A DNA stretch of 64,000 nucleotides, from the NCBI GenBank assembly GCA_029962745.1, contig CM057160.1:412501-476500 (forward strand), given 5' to 3'. A model generated the notes under the pieces. That model was not told the origin of the DNA. It searched no databases and worked only from the letters and a program-made list of their open reading frames with translations. The translations under genes and the position numbers were made by a program. Source of the DNA: Echinometra lucunter (lineage: Eukaryota > Echinodermata > Echinoidea > Camarodonta > Echinometridae). The stretch's first letter is position 1, and each line of letters begins with the position of its first letter. Below, one piece after another: positions 11,400-22,809 of this stretch.

Positions 11400-13190
11400 G
11401 TGTCCCCTTCCCAATTTTCCAAGCACCTAAAAAGTGCCCGTTTTACCCACGAACAAACTGCTCCATTTTAAACCTGTTCAGTGCCCCCTTTTTCTTCTTA
11501 GAAACTCCCATTTATTTTGTTTGTATAAGTGCCCTTTCACCTTCTAGCAAGTGCCCATTTCACTTCAAATAAGTCGTCCTGTTTAAATCCTATAATTGTC
11601 CTCCCCCTTTACACCATATAGACCAATTTCACGGCCGGTTTATGTATTTGGCCCTCTATCGGCGACGCCATTGCTGCAGTGGGCAAGCGCGCTGACCGCG
11701 CTTGGCTCTGTGTACAAAATGAATGTAAGATATGAGATATGCCCCGATATTGTTCCATTTACTTTATTCTAGATCAATAAAATAAATCATGGATACATGG
11801 GTAGATGAGGTAAGACAATGGTCATACCTGACGGATGAAGGTATGATGTATTTTTGTAATTTCGATGGTTTTTCAACTTAGTTTTGTCAGTAAAAGTTCG
11901 ATTGCAGCATAGAAGCCGTAGTAAACGGGAGCCCTAAATCTTACCCTGTTTACAAAGTCAAGTTTTCACTCATTAAATTTTACGTCAAAGTACATAATGA
12001 TAATGTTTCTTGACTTAAAAGTCCCTTCTGTTGATGTTTTTACCCACTGGCGACGAATTCCTGCACATTGCTTACGGAAACCTGTGTAGGGAGTACGGCT
12101 TCTCACACAAACAGGCTTCATGAGTCAAAAGCGAGTGAATTTCGCACTCAGTTAGCTTCCAATTGTTAAACTTTCTCTAATCCTTGTGGCATTTGAACAC
12201 CGCACAGCTGCGACCTGAACTTCCCTGATAATTTCTCATTACAAATATTAAAATAAATCTGCATATACTGGTCAAAATAGACAAAAAATCGAACGAATGT
12301 ACATAACGCGCTACTGACTTGTGTACTATAAAAGTTGGAGCGCCCACCCCAGTATGTCGAACTGTGTCGAACAGTCTGCTGCCCTCTTGCGTTGTGAAAT
12401 TGGTCTATAAGTGGCTCTTTCCTTTTACATAGCGCTCTTTTCCCTTCCGAGCTCAGCCCTTCCTTTTCAGTTCAAATGAATGTCCGTATTGAAATGTGAT
12501 AAGTACCCTTTTTGACTGCCCATTTTTTTTTTTTTTTTTTTTTTTTGTTCTGATAGTGCAATTGAGTGCCTTTTTCAAAAGTTTTCTTTTTCCATTCGGT
12601 GCCCAATTTTAAATCTGGTACATGCCCCAATTTTGACAAATTTGATAAATACCCATTTTCCTTGCTTGAAAGTCCCACTTCTCCTTATAACGTGCTATAA
12701 GTGCTATGCCTTAAGTGCCCCTTATATCTTCTGTTAAGTTTCCCCGTTCAAATATGATACATACCTATTTTGATTTCTGATAAGTACCCCCTTCAGATCT
12801 GATGCGACTCTGATTTTAATTCTGACTAGCGCCCTTTTTCTTTCTTTTGCCATTCCCTCTTTTAATGATATATTTTCTCATTTGTTAAGCGACCTAAAGT
12901 CTCCAAAATAGCTATTTATACCTAGCTCTAAAAATCAGAGATTTCAGATAACAAATATTTCCTTGTTATTTACTACACAGTGCCAAAACTGTAACGGTGC
13001 CCCTTAACTGAAGCAATGAGGATATTTTTCTCTTTGCTTTCCAACGCTCACTCACTACGCTCGTTCGCATTTAAGTATTATTTTCTTAGGCACGGCATAG
13101 CAAATATGTTGCAGCCATAAAGTATCATCTATGCTCCTATTCAGGTTGAGATTGTGCCTCTTTTCAGTTTGCCCCTTTCCTCTAATAGAA
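11400..13190. repeat. Degenerate array of 'AGTGCCC-TTTT' motifs
   Basis: Across about 1.8 kb, interrupted by the element at 11.6-12.4 kb, variants of agtgcccnttttt recur every 25-40 bp. Examples are near 11430, 11490, 11530, 11550, 12565, 12600, 12710 and 12830. It looks like a very old short tandem repeat or a sequence under unusual compositional drift. Related words continue more sparsely to about 13600. Confidence 0.5.
11621..12405. mobile_element. Non-autonomous DNA transposon, TA/TATA target
   Basis: Terminal inverted repeats gaccaatttcac (left, from 11621) and gtgaaattggtc (right, to 12405) are each flanked outward by TATA, consistent with a TA or TATA target duplication. No transposase frame lies inside. 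It is inserted in the degenerate AGTGCCC array, whose motifs resume on the far side. Confidence 0.65.
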
Positions 13191-13734
13191 TATCAGTCGT
13201 GATAAAACCTCAGAAATGCATGGAAATTATAACTTGGTCCATAAGGAAAAACGACCTTAATGGATGAAAATAACAATAGGGAAGAGCTCGAAAATAAATT
13301 TGTAACATCTTTATAATCAAAATAGTGTAAAGAATGCAAATACCGTGGTCTTCAGCAAAAAAAAAAAAGGGGGGGGGTTCTTGCTCTCTTCGCTCGTTCA
13401 CAATCAAAGCAATCTTCACCATGTTCACAGCTGCAAAGCAGTTTTTTAAATGTATCAAAAATCCTACTTAAACGAGTGTTAAACGGAAAATGGGTATGCG
13501 GATCTGTTGTTGCAACGCTTCAACACGCTATTTTTTTCCTTTTGTGTTCACCCCTTGTAAATGCCCAATTTTCAAAAAATGCCCTGGTGCCCCCCCCCCC
13601 CACACACACACACACTTTGAAAGACGCTCCGCGCCGCCCATGGGGCCAAGCTGTTTCAATATTCTGCACTTTGATCTTAAAAAATTTGCCATATCAATGT
13701 AAGTCCCATATCATGTACTGTACTAAAAATATAT
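13190..13734. other. Intergenic with simple repeats
   Basis: Contains an A12G8 run near 13358-13378 and a C10(AC)n run near 13588-13615. No gene recognised. Confidence 0.4.
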
Positions 13735-14750
13735 ACCCCTCCCCGTCATATCGCAACATAGTTACTTTGCGTATGCATTTTTCAAATTAAAGACCCTTTG
13801 TACTTTGTGATTTTTGTTTATAAACATTGAATGTTGTGGGCCATTTGTGTAGTAAATCTTAATAGGGAGAAGGTGTCACTTTTCTGTTCTGAGAGCATGT
13901 CTGAAACATGGAGAAGACAGTAGACCAAAGGAAACAAAAGCCTATATTGGGAGGTGGGGTTGTCAGTGAACGAAATAATGATACTCTTCTAGATTTTCCC
14001 CAACCTGTTTACACATTCGCATACACTTTTCGCAAGGAAATAATGCCAACAATGTATCCAGAAAAGAGCGGAGGAAAATAACCACACCCAGACAACTGGA
14101 CAATGCCAGATAAGATTTCTGTTGGCCGTTGCCAAGTGCCAAGACGTTGCCAAGGAGGATGCGCGCCACAATCATTATCCGGCAAAATGTAGTAAGTGTA
14201 TACTTCGCTTATGGAAGTAAATTTCAATGTATTTACCACACTGCCATAAGCTGATAAGGGAATTCTTTACATATTTCTTATATTTTGATGGATAATGACG
14301 ACCTCAGAGCAGAGCCTCAGAGTGTGGGGCGCCATCTTCATCGGCAACGTCTTGGTACGGCCCAAAGAAATCTGGGTGTGATTATTTTCCTCCGCCCTTT
14401 GCTGGCTATATCATGGCATTATTTCCTTGTGAAAAGTGTATACAAACACCGTAAACATCTTTGGGAGAAATATGAAAGAGTATCATTATTTTGTTCACTG
14501 ATATACCTCCACCCCAATATGGCGATTTGTTTCCTTTGGCCTTTTGTCTTCTCCATTGTTTCAGACATGACCGGGTTAAGATATGCTCTCAGGACAGGAA
14601 AGGAATAAGTTCTCCCTTTTGAAATATATACAAATGGAATAGCTACAAACGAAAAATCACAAAATAGAGAAAGGCTTATAACTCAGAAAGGTATACAATA
14701 TTTAACTATGTTGCAATACTTGTGGTATTGGATAAGGGAGGGTATTTGTG
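13735..14750. mobile_element. One-kilobase foldback element
   Basis: Two arms of nearly 500 bp are inverted around about 14250. Matching blocks from outside in include: ccctccccgtcatatcgcaac near 13738 versus ttgcaatac...gggaggg near 14711-14742; tttgtgatttttgtt near 13805 versus aacgaaaaatcacaaa near 14649; gagaagacagtagaccaaagg near 13910 versus cctttggccttttgtcttctc near 14533; and tccggaggaaaataac-type sequence near 14070 versus attattttcctccgcc near 14381. The arms differ by substitutions and indels, so this is an old element. No transposase is seen. Confidence 0.75.
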
Positions 14751-15426
14751 GCAAGAGCATCTCCGGAAAGAGTCACCAATTCGATCCCTTTAGACCAATT
14801 CTGTAACTGACAAAAAAAAATGTATGTCTTTCTACTGTACCCATTTAGTTTGCCCCTCTGTTTTTCATTATTGGTTTGTTTTGGGGTTTTTTTCTATATT
14901 TTAGTTTGCAACATCTCGCAACTATAAGAATTTTAAGGATAGGCTCAGGATTGTGTGCTTATAAACTTCATTTTAACTAGTGACCCTTACAACCGCGCAA
15001 ATCCAAATTACGTGCAAAACTTAACTGGCCCACGTATAATCCTTTTTTTCAAGCATACAGATATAAAGACAGACTTTGATAAATTGCTACGTGAAACCAG
15101 CAAAGCCACTTTTATACGACGGAGTCTGCCCATTTATATTAGCATTTTGACAAGTTTAATCGCCTGTGCTCTAACTAGTTTCGTTTTTAGACTTGGTTTC
15201 ATTTCTCATTTCCCATATGCACATTAATCTTGTTACAGATACAAGAGCATCCGTAACAAAACTTGTTCAAATATGAAAACAAACTACCCGACTCAAAAGG
15301 TTAATGGAATAGACCGTATGGCATCAGATTCGTTTTCATACATCCAAGGACCAATCTATTTGATTTCTTCTCACAAGAATTATATCATTCAAACAAGAAG
15401 GTCTATAATAGAGTCAGGAAAAGATA
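14751..15426. other. Upstream region of the four-Ig receptor gene
   Basis: No upstream coding exon is recognised. The promoter could not be defined by a TATA element with confidence. Confidence 0.35.
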
Positions 15427-17601
15427 ATGGCCCGTGCTGGAAGGGACTCAGCAAATGGAAATGATCAGCTATCTTGTGGACACTCTCTACGACCTTTCTT
15501 GCAGGCATGGATCATACTGTCCATGTCCCTTCATGGTTGCCTTAGTATTCCTATGTTTACATTTACTCTTCATCCAAGCAGCACCATCATAGAGGAAGGA
15601 AATGACATTTCATTTCAATGTCAAATCGAATCTCATGCTGAAATGAGGTCAGCTTCCTCAATTTGGGAGAATCGGAATAGAGAGATTCTTTATCCTGACA
15701 AATTAATCGATGTTACCACACAGTCTAGCCCTGGGGTGATCACCTCCATCCTAACAATACAGAATGTAGGAAGAGAACTGGAAGACTTTTACCGATGCAC
15801 AGTTTTCCTTCTCCTTCCAAACAAGAATTTAGAGATTGCTTCCTCTGAATTTGGCAACCTAAGTGTGATCTACTTTCCAGAAGAAGATGACATGAATTGC
15901 AATACGCCAGATGGACTCAGTGTTATAGCTGATGATACAATTACCATTAGATGTGAAGTAGCTGAGTGCAATGTACCTTTGGACATGAAATGGGAGCAGT
16001 CAAACTTGATAGGTCTTCATCATACTGTGCTCGTTCAGGAAACTTGTACTTTGACTTGGATGGTGACGGTTGACAGAAAGCTGCAAAATGACATGCTTTA
16101 TTGCATCATAACCAGTTCTGATTTCCCTGGACGGCGTTCCAATTGTTCCATAGGACCTTACGAAGTCCTATACCCACCCATAATGGCGGTAACTCCTAAG
16201 CATTTTGAAGTGATGGTCCCTTCTTTAGCTACTTCGACTTCTCTGTATTGCCTGGTAGATAGCAACCCGCCTGTTCATAGCTTTCAATGGTCATGTTCAC
16301 CAGCAGGATTCATTCCAATGTGTGATTCTACTGAACAAAACATTACAATACCATTATCACAGATTGGACTGAGAAACATCAGCGTGAATATCACATGCAC
16401 AGCAACAAACAAAATAGGCACTTCAAGCAACATTTCGAAATTCTCAGTAAGCAGTCCTCTTGTCGGATCTGGTCGCGATTGTACATCATCAAGCCATCAC
16501 AATATATCCAGTAATATTCAGACAGACATTTATCTACTACTACGTAGAGGGGAATTATATCATTTCACATGTGCGTTCATCGAGAAGAATAAAACCAGTA
16601 CATTCTTTCGATGGTATCTTAATGGCAATCCTGTCAGAGAAAGGAATCATACCCGAGTCAGGCAATTCTTACCATGGTTACGTATGGATTTCCTTGATTT
16701 GAGGAGTGAAGCCCTTTTCGCCGGAGGCACACACGTTGTAACATGCGAAATCTTTCATGAAACCTTAGCCAGAGCGACATCATGCACCTTCACCTCGAAA
16801 TTCAACCCGTCTACTCTCAACAGTCTTGATTTCACTTCATCTCAACGATCCGTATTGTCCAGTGTTTCTCTCAAAACCCACCAAGATGAGCTTAGTTCTG
16901 ATGCTAAGAACAGTGCCTCTTCTAGTAAGCCAACCGAGGATTCATCTTTAGACTTCTGGGACATTTTCTGGATGCTCTTGATTGCTGTGACTGTTGGTTT
17001 TGTCCTTGTGATGTGTTCAATATCCCTGGTCTTGATTGTACAGAGAGCATCGAGGCGTCGACGAATGCCATTCAACCGACCTTCTGATACCATTCAACTG
17101 ACAGACTTTCAGCAAGGGATTTTTCCCAATCCGAAACGCTCAGATACCGACGAACCAGTTTATGAACTACCCCGAGACTGTAAAATCCGCAAAAAACAGT
17201 CTTGCAAGCCACTTCCTCAACGACCAAAGCATGAGGTTTGCGAGCTTAAGAAGCTAAAGGAAGACGGTGATCCTGAGGGAAGTTGTTCGGATGACTACTC
17301 AGGAGTCTATGAAGATTCTTCTAATGGCTATGATGACAACAGAGGCTCTATAGTTTCAAGTAGTGAAACATCCAGTGCCACACATTACCGAGAATACACT
17401 GAATGTGATCGTGATATCGGTTTCCTTCATTATGATAATCATCAAGTTATTGAATCCTTCGTCGGGAAACGGCAAAGCTCCTATTACTGGAACAAATCGA
17501 TAACATTCAAAGATCCTTATGAGCGTGATGTTGAAGAGAGGGTTAAGATGTTTGCTTCAGAAGGATCCCTGAGAAATATCCAACGCATTTACCTAGAGTA
17601 A
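15427..17601 (+). CDS. Four-Ig-domain receptor with tyrosine-rich cytoplasmic tail
   Basis: A 724-residue uninterrupted frame encodes an Ig-superfamily type I membrane receptor. A hydrophobic signal-like segment lies at about 24-42 (LQAWIILSMSLHGCL). Four Ig domains follow, each with the core Cys-Trp-Cys pattern: C65/W80/C124, C176/W189/C226, C275/W288/C324 (VNITCTATNKIGTS is a typical I/C2 F strand) and C382/W396/C440. A Ser/Thr-rich stalk (460-505) leads to a membrane helix at about 511-538 and a basic stop-transfer (RRRR). The roughly 180-residue tail holds a KxxPxxP SH3-type site (594-600), PVYELP at Y579, two YxN Grb2-type sites (YDN at Y669 and YDDN at Y635) and about ten tyrosines, but no canonical ITIM or ITAM. 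The start is not certain: a strong acceptor-like tttcttgcag lies at about 15496-15505, so translation may come from an upstream exon spliced there in frame. A surface signalling or recognition receptor is inferred; the ligand is unknown. Confidence 0.8.
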   Translation: MARAGRDSANGNDQLSCGHSLRPFLQAWIILSMSLHGCLSIPMFTFTLHPSSTIIEEGNDISFQCQIESHAEMRSASSIWENRNREILYPDKLIDVTTQSSPGVITSILTIQNVGRELEDFYRCTVFLLLPNKNLEIASSEFGNLSVIYFPEEDDMNCNTPDGLSVIADDTITIRCEVAECNVPLDMKWEQSNLIGLHHTVLVQETCTLTWMVTVDRKLQNDMLYCIITSSDFPGRRSNCSIGPYEVLYPPIMAVTPKHFEVMVPSLATSTSLYCLVDSNPPVHSFQWSCSPAGFIPMCDSTEQNITIPLSQIGLRNISVNITCTATNKIGTSSNISKFSVSSPLVGSGRDCTSSSHHNISSNIQTDIYLLLRRGELYHFTCAFIEKNKTSTFFRWYLNGNPVRERNHTRVRQFLPWLRMDFLDLRSEALFAGGTHVVTCEIFHETLARATSCTFTSKFNPSTLNSLDFTSSQRSVLSSVSLKTHQDELSSDAKNSASSSKPTEDSSLDFWDIFWMLLIAVTVGFVLVMCSISLVLIVQRASRRRRMPFNRPSDTIQLTDFQQGIFPNPKRSDTDEPVYELPRDCKIRKKQSCKPLPQRPKHEVCELKKLKEDGDPEGSCSDDYSGVYEDSSNGYDDNRGSIVSSSETSSATHYREYTECDRDIGFLHYDNHQVIESFVGKRQSSYYWNKSITFKDPYERDVEERVKMFASEGSLRNIQRIYLE

Positions 17602-19160
17602 GGCAATTTTGAATCAAGACATGCTGACAATCAATATTGGGCCACAGTAAACTGTAATATGTACATCATGTAAACTGAATAATCAAAAGTTGATATGGCA
17701 TTCTTGTAAAGAGCCGATCATACTCTATATATGCGCTGATATAATTATGATAAAGATATCTTTAGTAATTAAAGGTACACTACCTCTATACATCTGTCCT
17801 ATTATCAACATACACAAAATTACTGTCACAAACAATGGCAAGTTGAATTTTTACATGGATGATTTCTTACTGTTATCATCAACCATGTTAACTGCGAGGT
17901 ACTCTAAACAGCCCTTAACCCTAAAAGGTCTGGGGCACTGATGCCAAGACCCCACCCCAAACAAACAGAACCCTCACAATTCCTGCACGAAACTTTCTGG
18001 CTTTTATTATTACTTTTTAAAAAATAATAAATGTCTTGAGCGTGTTTTGTAACCGTGGTTCACGAAAATCAGTCATGCCGATGGCTCTCGTGACCTCTCG
18101 TGACCTCATGTCAGCGTTTTTAAGCGTCATCTATTACAAGTGAATATTGTTATCATTATTATTAAATATTTTTCGTCACCTTCGGCCTGACAGTTAGGGA
18201 AAAAGGAAATCACTGTGACCTTCAGGTCTCTCCTCCCGATGTAACATTTTGGGGATGTGTAGGTGTACCACTACACCGGGGTTTTCCTCTACACTTCTTC
18301 GAATAGTTCATGGGTTTAAAGTGCAAAGGTGGTTACTCTCCTATACACGGGGCTTTCATTTAACATCTTATCAGAAGGACGGAGTGTTTTTCATGGAAAC
18401 ATAGCCTTTAATGAAGGCATATAACCTAACGAATTTTAATTCCCTTCAATCTATCCAACTATTATAATTCCATCTACTGTGGTAAATGGCTATGTACAAG
18501 TAAAAAAAAAAATAGGAGATCCATTCCAAAGGCTAAATCTTTTTGTAATCTTTTTGTGATGGCATGGTAAATAAAAGAAGTGGGTCATTTTAAATGCATT
18601 GAAAAGAAGACATCGGCAAATGACTGCACTGTTTAGTGTTATATATTAAATCTTTTCTCCAGGCGACCAAGAATCTGCTCTCATCAGTTTTTGTAAATAA
18701 AAATCCATGTTCAAACTGTTCCTGGAAGAAAAATGACATTTCTCATTTTTACAACAACAACAACAACAAAACAACTTAATGGAAATATTAATTTTGCAAT
18801 AGAATTTTTTATCAACTAGCACTAAAACTGAATATGTTTATTACCCTGGACTGCTTGGAGGCTATAATTTGATGTCTGTAAATAATATGTTGCATTTATA
18901 TATGTATTAAAGAAGAAAATCATTCAGCTCTAGATATAATTATGAAAAAAATCGTAAGCATTAGACGTCAATTGAATGCTTTATGCTATTGAATATCAAT
19001 AAAATAAATGAAAAATACAAATATTTATAAAATCATGTATTTTAAGACATGTATCAGATCGTTGTTATAAAGTTTGTCCCCTAAAAATTACGATGAGCCT
19101 ATAAGTATTAATCATTAAAGAAATCAGTGTGCAATATGAAAAGTCCTTGTAGATTATGTA
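17602..19160. other. 3' flank of the four-Ig receptor
   Basis: A possible poly(A) signal aataaa lies at 18026-18031, about 425 nt after the stop. Beyond it the sequence is AT-rich without recognisable genes. Confidence 0.4.
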
Positions 19161-19163
19161 ACC

Positions 19164-20062
19164 ATAACTATTTACCAATCAGTGAAGATTCCGTCTGATT
19201 CGGTCCAATAGTCACAAAGAAATAGGGATTTTCCTACACAATGTCGTAAGTCCTTCTGTTAAAGTTTAAACATAAGGGACCCTGAAATCACTATGGCCAA
19301 ATCACACTTCTTTTTAAATTGTTTGCAAAAGAAATTCACTATTCTCTATTTATTTGTGCTTTGAATGTGACGAAAACAATTCTTTTTTTTTTTGTCATAG
19401 TTATCATCATTCCTGTTTTTGTTGTTAGTGTTGCTGTTGTTGTTGTTGTTGCAAATGAAGTGAATGTGGATATGTTATTCTATAACAAAACAAATCATGA
19501 ATGAGAAAAGATGATCAGTTTTCAGAGTGTTAAGATGTTGGTCATTTGTATAAAATAAAATGCAGTGATTATAAAAACAAAATTATGAGACTATTTCATA
19601 AGTGCCTTTTCTTGATCTTTGAAGTGAGTTTTTTTCCTAATCTGGAACAACTTTTGTTGAAATAGTATCCATAAATTTGAATAAATTGTAAACTAGTCTC
19701 CTATGAACAAGTTATTTTCATTTTGTGGATGCCAAGGACATTATTGATAAAAGATGGAGTAAAGTGGCCAATGACGAGCTTTAAACTCCCTGATCCTTTG
19801 GCTAATAGGACTAAAGAAAGAATAATTACCTATGATGATACACCACTGTAATAACAATTCATAGCAAATCAAAACAAAACAGCGATTTCCTATGTAAACC
19901 ATTCAAAGGGATAGCGGGATTGCCCATTGTGCTTTGAGTTTTCCATTTGTCCAAACTTGGACGGGAAGGACCTATGACTTCCGTTTCAAAAATCTGTATT
20001 TTCTTTGTGACTACTGGACCGAATCAAACGGGGTCTTCACTTACTGGTAGAGGAATAGTTAT
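19164..20062. mobile_element. MITE-like element with about 130-bp inverted ends
   Basis: The left end (ataactatttaccaatcag, then attcggtccaatagtcacaa) is matched in reverse at the right end (ttgtgactactggaccgaat, ending ggaatagttat). Identity continues inward through a region related to tttaaac...gggaccc. The interior has no coding sequence. Target duplication is unclear. Confidence 0.65.
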
Positions 20063-20129
20063 AGTTTCATAATCTAAAATGACTTTTCATATTGATTTTT
20101 TTTTTCAACAAACACACGTTGGTAACAAT

Positions 20130-20285
20130 AATGCTTATAGCATTTTCATTTATATGATGTACGATAAAAGAGCAAACGGTAGATAAAATGCCTTGCTTAA
20201 GGGCATAAGTGCCGTGCCGGGGATCGAACCCCCGACTTATGCTTCTCCAGTCAAGCGCCTTAGACCATTCGGCCACCGCATCTCC
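20130..20285 (-). mobile_element. tRNA-derived SINE (Leu-like head)
   Basis: On the minus strand the head reads GGCCGAATGGTCTAAGGCGC (A-box region) and then GGTTCGATCCC (B box), followed by a non-tRNA body (GCCCTTAAGCAAGGC). The 5' acceptor-stem bases do not pair with the 3' side (GCACGGCAC), so this is not a functional tRNA gene. Confidence 0.7.
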
Positions 20286-20324
20286 ACTTGCAGGTGATTT
20301 CTTTGATTATCGATACGTACAGAC

Positions 20325-21941
20325 CAGGGTTGGCGATTTTTTTTATTTTTTAAAAAAAATCAAAAAAATCGGATTTTTTTTTGTTTAAATCAGATTTTTT
20401 TTATTTAAATCGGATTTTTTTTTATTTTTTGGATTTTTTTAAAAGTTCATTCGAAAAAAAGTTTAATTACCAAAAGACCTCACCCTACAATGACATCAAT
20501 TTTAATGTTATCATACATTTCACTCCTAATATTTTTCTTAACCATGATTTGTAATTAAATCTAGTCAAAGTGGGCAAATAAAAATCGATTTGAGGAATTG
20601 TGTATATGAACTTAATTCTGTCATACATACATGTAGGGCTATGAAGGAAACTTCCATAGGGAATTCCCAGTGAGTAGAGAATATTCCCCTCTGTGAATTT
20701 CCACTCAGTATTTAAAAAAAATTACCAGAGGAAAATCTCCAGACACTCCTCAGTGAAAATTTTATCTAAATGTGCACTCAACAGCTTTGAGACAGTTTTA
20801 CAAATTGGTATTAAAGCTCATCTATTGCTACAGATAGAGATGCAAAACTGTCAGTGTTGGAGACCAATATAAGAGACAGCTTAGTCAAAGGGTGACTACA
20901 CTACATTATGTTACTGTGATTTTTACATTGATCTACAATTCTTATTCACACGTTCTCTAAAAATCTGTTTGATACATGAAGTAGGGGAAAAAAATTTGAC
21001 CCTATACAACTGTAAGTTTGACTTAGAGGATAAAACCAGCAAAACTGCTGATATTATAACATATGTATTACAAAAAGAAGTATTGTATTTTAAATCAGAC
21101 ACAATTTACAACTGTAATTGATTGTAACTTACATGTAAGTACCTACATCTTAAGATTTAAATGTAGTTTTAAAAGTTTATTTTGAGTTTTGCAAATTGTT
21201 TTTATACATGTAGATCCTCTTTCCATTGCTACATGCAAATAAAAAACTTCCATAGCACTGAACATAAAATGAGCTAGTGACTTAAAAGGGGTATGAGAAA
21301 GCTTTTTTCAACAGTCAAATTGTGACTGTAAGTTGTGTGATAAGTGTAACAAGAAGAAATAAGCATGTGGAATCTGTTGATTAGATGATTTTTTTTTTAA
21401 TTTCACATGATAGAAGTATAACTGTGAAGGATCAAAACTGGAAAACTGCCAATAAACCTTTTGTCATTGACTTTTGCATATTCTATTTTTTACACTGCTG
21501 CTCTCTGAAAAGTCTTGGATTGTGTGATAAATGATAAGAAATAAATAAAAAAAAAAAACTTGTTTCACTAGAGGTCTATTAATAGCTGACAATGTAAAAT
21601 TTGAGAAGAAAAACTTGACATTTACAAAAAATGGAGTAATTGTTGACGACAAAAATCTCTAATTTTTAAGGAATCAGCTGATTTTATTGACTTGATTTTA
21701 ATTTGTTTTAAGTAGATAGGAAGGCTTTGTTGATTTTTTTGTTGATATAAAGTTAATTCAAAGTTTTTCAATTGATATAAAGTTAATTGAAAGTTTTTCA
21801 GTTGATTTGAAGAATTAAAACTGCCTTGAACAAACAATTTGTCAATGATTTGTACATGTTTCAATGGAAGTGATTTAAATCAATGATTTTTTTTTTTTAA
21901 ATCATGGTGATTTAAATCGCGATTTAAATCCGCCAACCCTG
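20325..21941. mobile_element. Non-autonomous hAT-like element with 8-bp target duplication
   Basis: The element begins cagggttggcgattt and ends aaatccgccaaccctg, inverted termini of about 15 bp with one mismatch. It is flanked on both sides by gtacagac (20317-20324 and 21942-21949), a perfect 8-bp direct repeat. An 8-bp duplication with CAGGG-type ends is characteristic of the hAT superfamily. Near both ends the sequence is rich in (T)nAAATC/GATTTAAATC words. No transposase frame is present. Confidence 0.85.
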
Positions 21942-21957
21942 GTACAGACTCATCATA

Positions 21958-22340
21958 TTTTTTTTTTTTTTTTTTTTTTTTGGGGGGGGGGGGGGACAAA
22001 CTGTACATGTATCAAATCATTCTGTACACATACACGTAACAAGTGTCATGATGGAACATAATTTTTCAACTTAAATTTGAGTTAAATAGTAGAGTATTAA
22101 ACACCATCGAAGCTTACAAAACATAATTATGTATCACAAACATTAGAGTTCCACTTATTCTCAAAAGTGTCTCTAAGTCAAGATTGAAAGTTGAAGATGA
22201 AGGTGATGATGATGATGATTTATGATGATGATAATGAGATGATTATGATAATGATGATGAGATTATAACGAGATAATGATGACTGATGATGATGATGATG
22301 ATGACGATGATGATGATGATGATAATGATCATCATGACGG
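21958..22340. repeat. Poly-T/poly-G run and GAT microsatellite
   Basis: A T23G14 run lies near 21958-21995. An imperfect (GAT)n microsatellite fills about 22200-22335. Sequence from 22340 to 22810 holds no recognised gene. Confidence 0.8.
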
Positions 22341-22809
22341 AATGATGGTAATTGTTCGAGAATTTACTCGATGAAGTAATTTTACTGAAGTAGCTATTCA
22401 GAGTAGCCTGTCATGGAAGACCTGATTGCGTTGTCACATCTTGTTTGTCAGTTGCGTAGGCCTTTGTTCTCTGCATCCATCAAATCCAGTTCGGCTAATA
22501 GCGTTCTTTATATAAAGCTTTGTCGGTTAATAAACAGACAAACATGAAATAGAAAAATTTAAAAAGAGGAAGACAAATATGGTGCTTGCTTGATAGATGC
22601 CTTGTCCGATCTGTTCCAGACATTGGCGATCAAGGCCATCTACTTCTATCTCTGGCTATTTGTAATGTGCTGTTATTACTGTTGCCAGTCAGCCTAATGA
22701 ACTGGTCCATGTTCTTTATGCTTTGCCTCCCGATCTACTTCTCTTTCCCTCAAGTTTTCCTGTCAGTATCCTGTTTTCTGTGCCTTCTCTTCCCAGGACA
22801 AAAATCCAA

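Noticed and set aside
13963..14608. Similar hydrophobic peptides on both sides of 14250
   Set aside because: They are the two arms of a foldback element read on opposite strands, not a duplicated gene.
20200..20285. Possible tRNA-Leu gene (minus strand)
   Set aside because: A and B boxes are good, but the acceptor stem does not pair and a SINE body follows.
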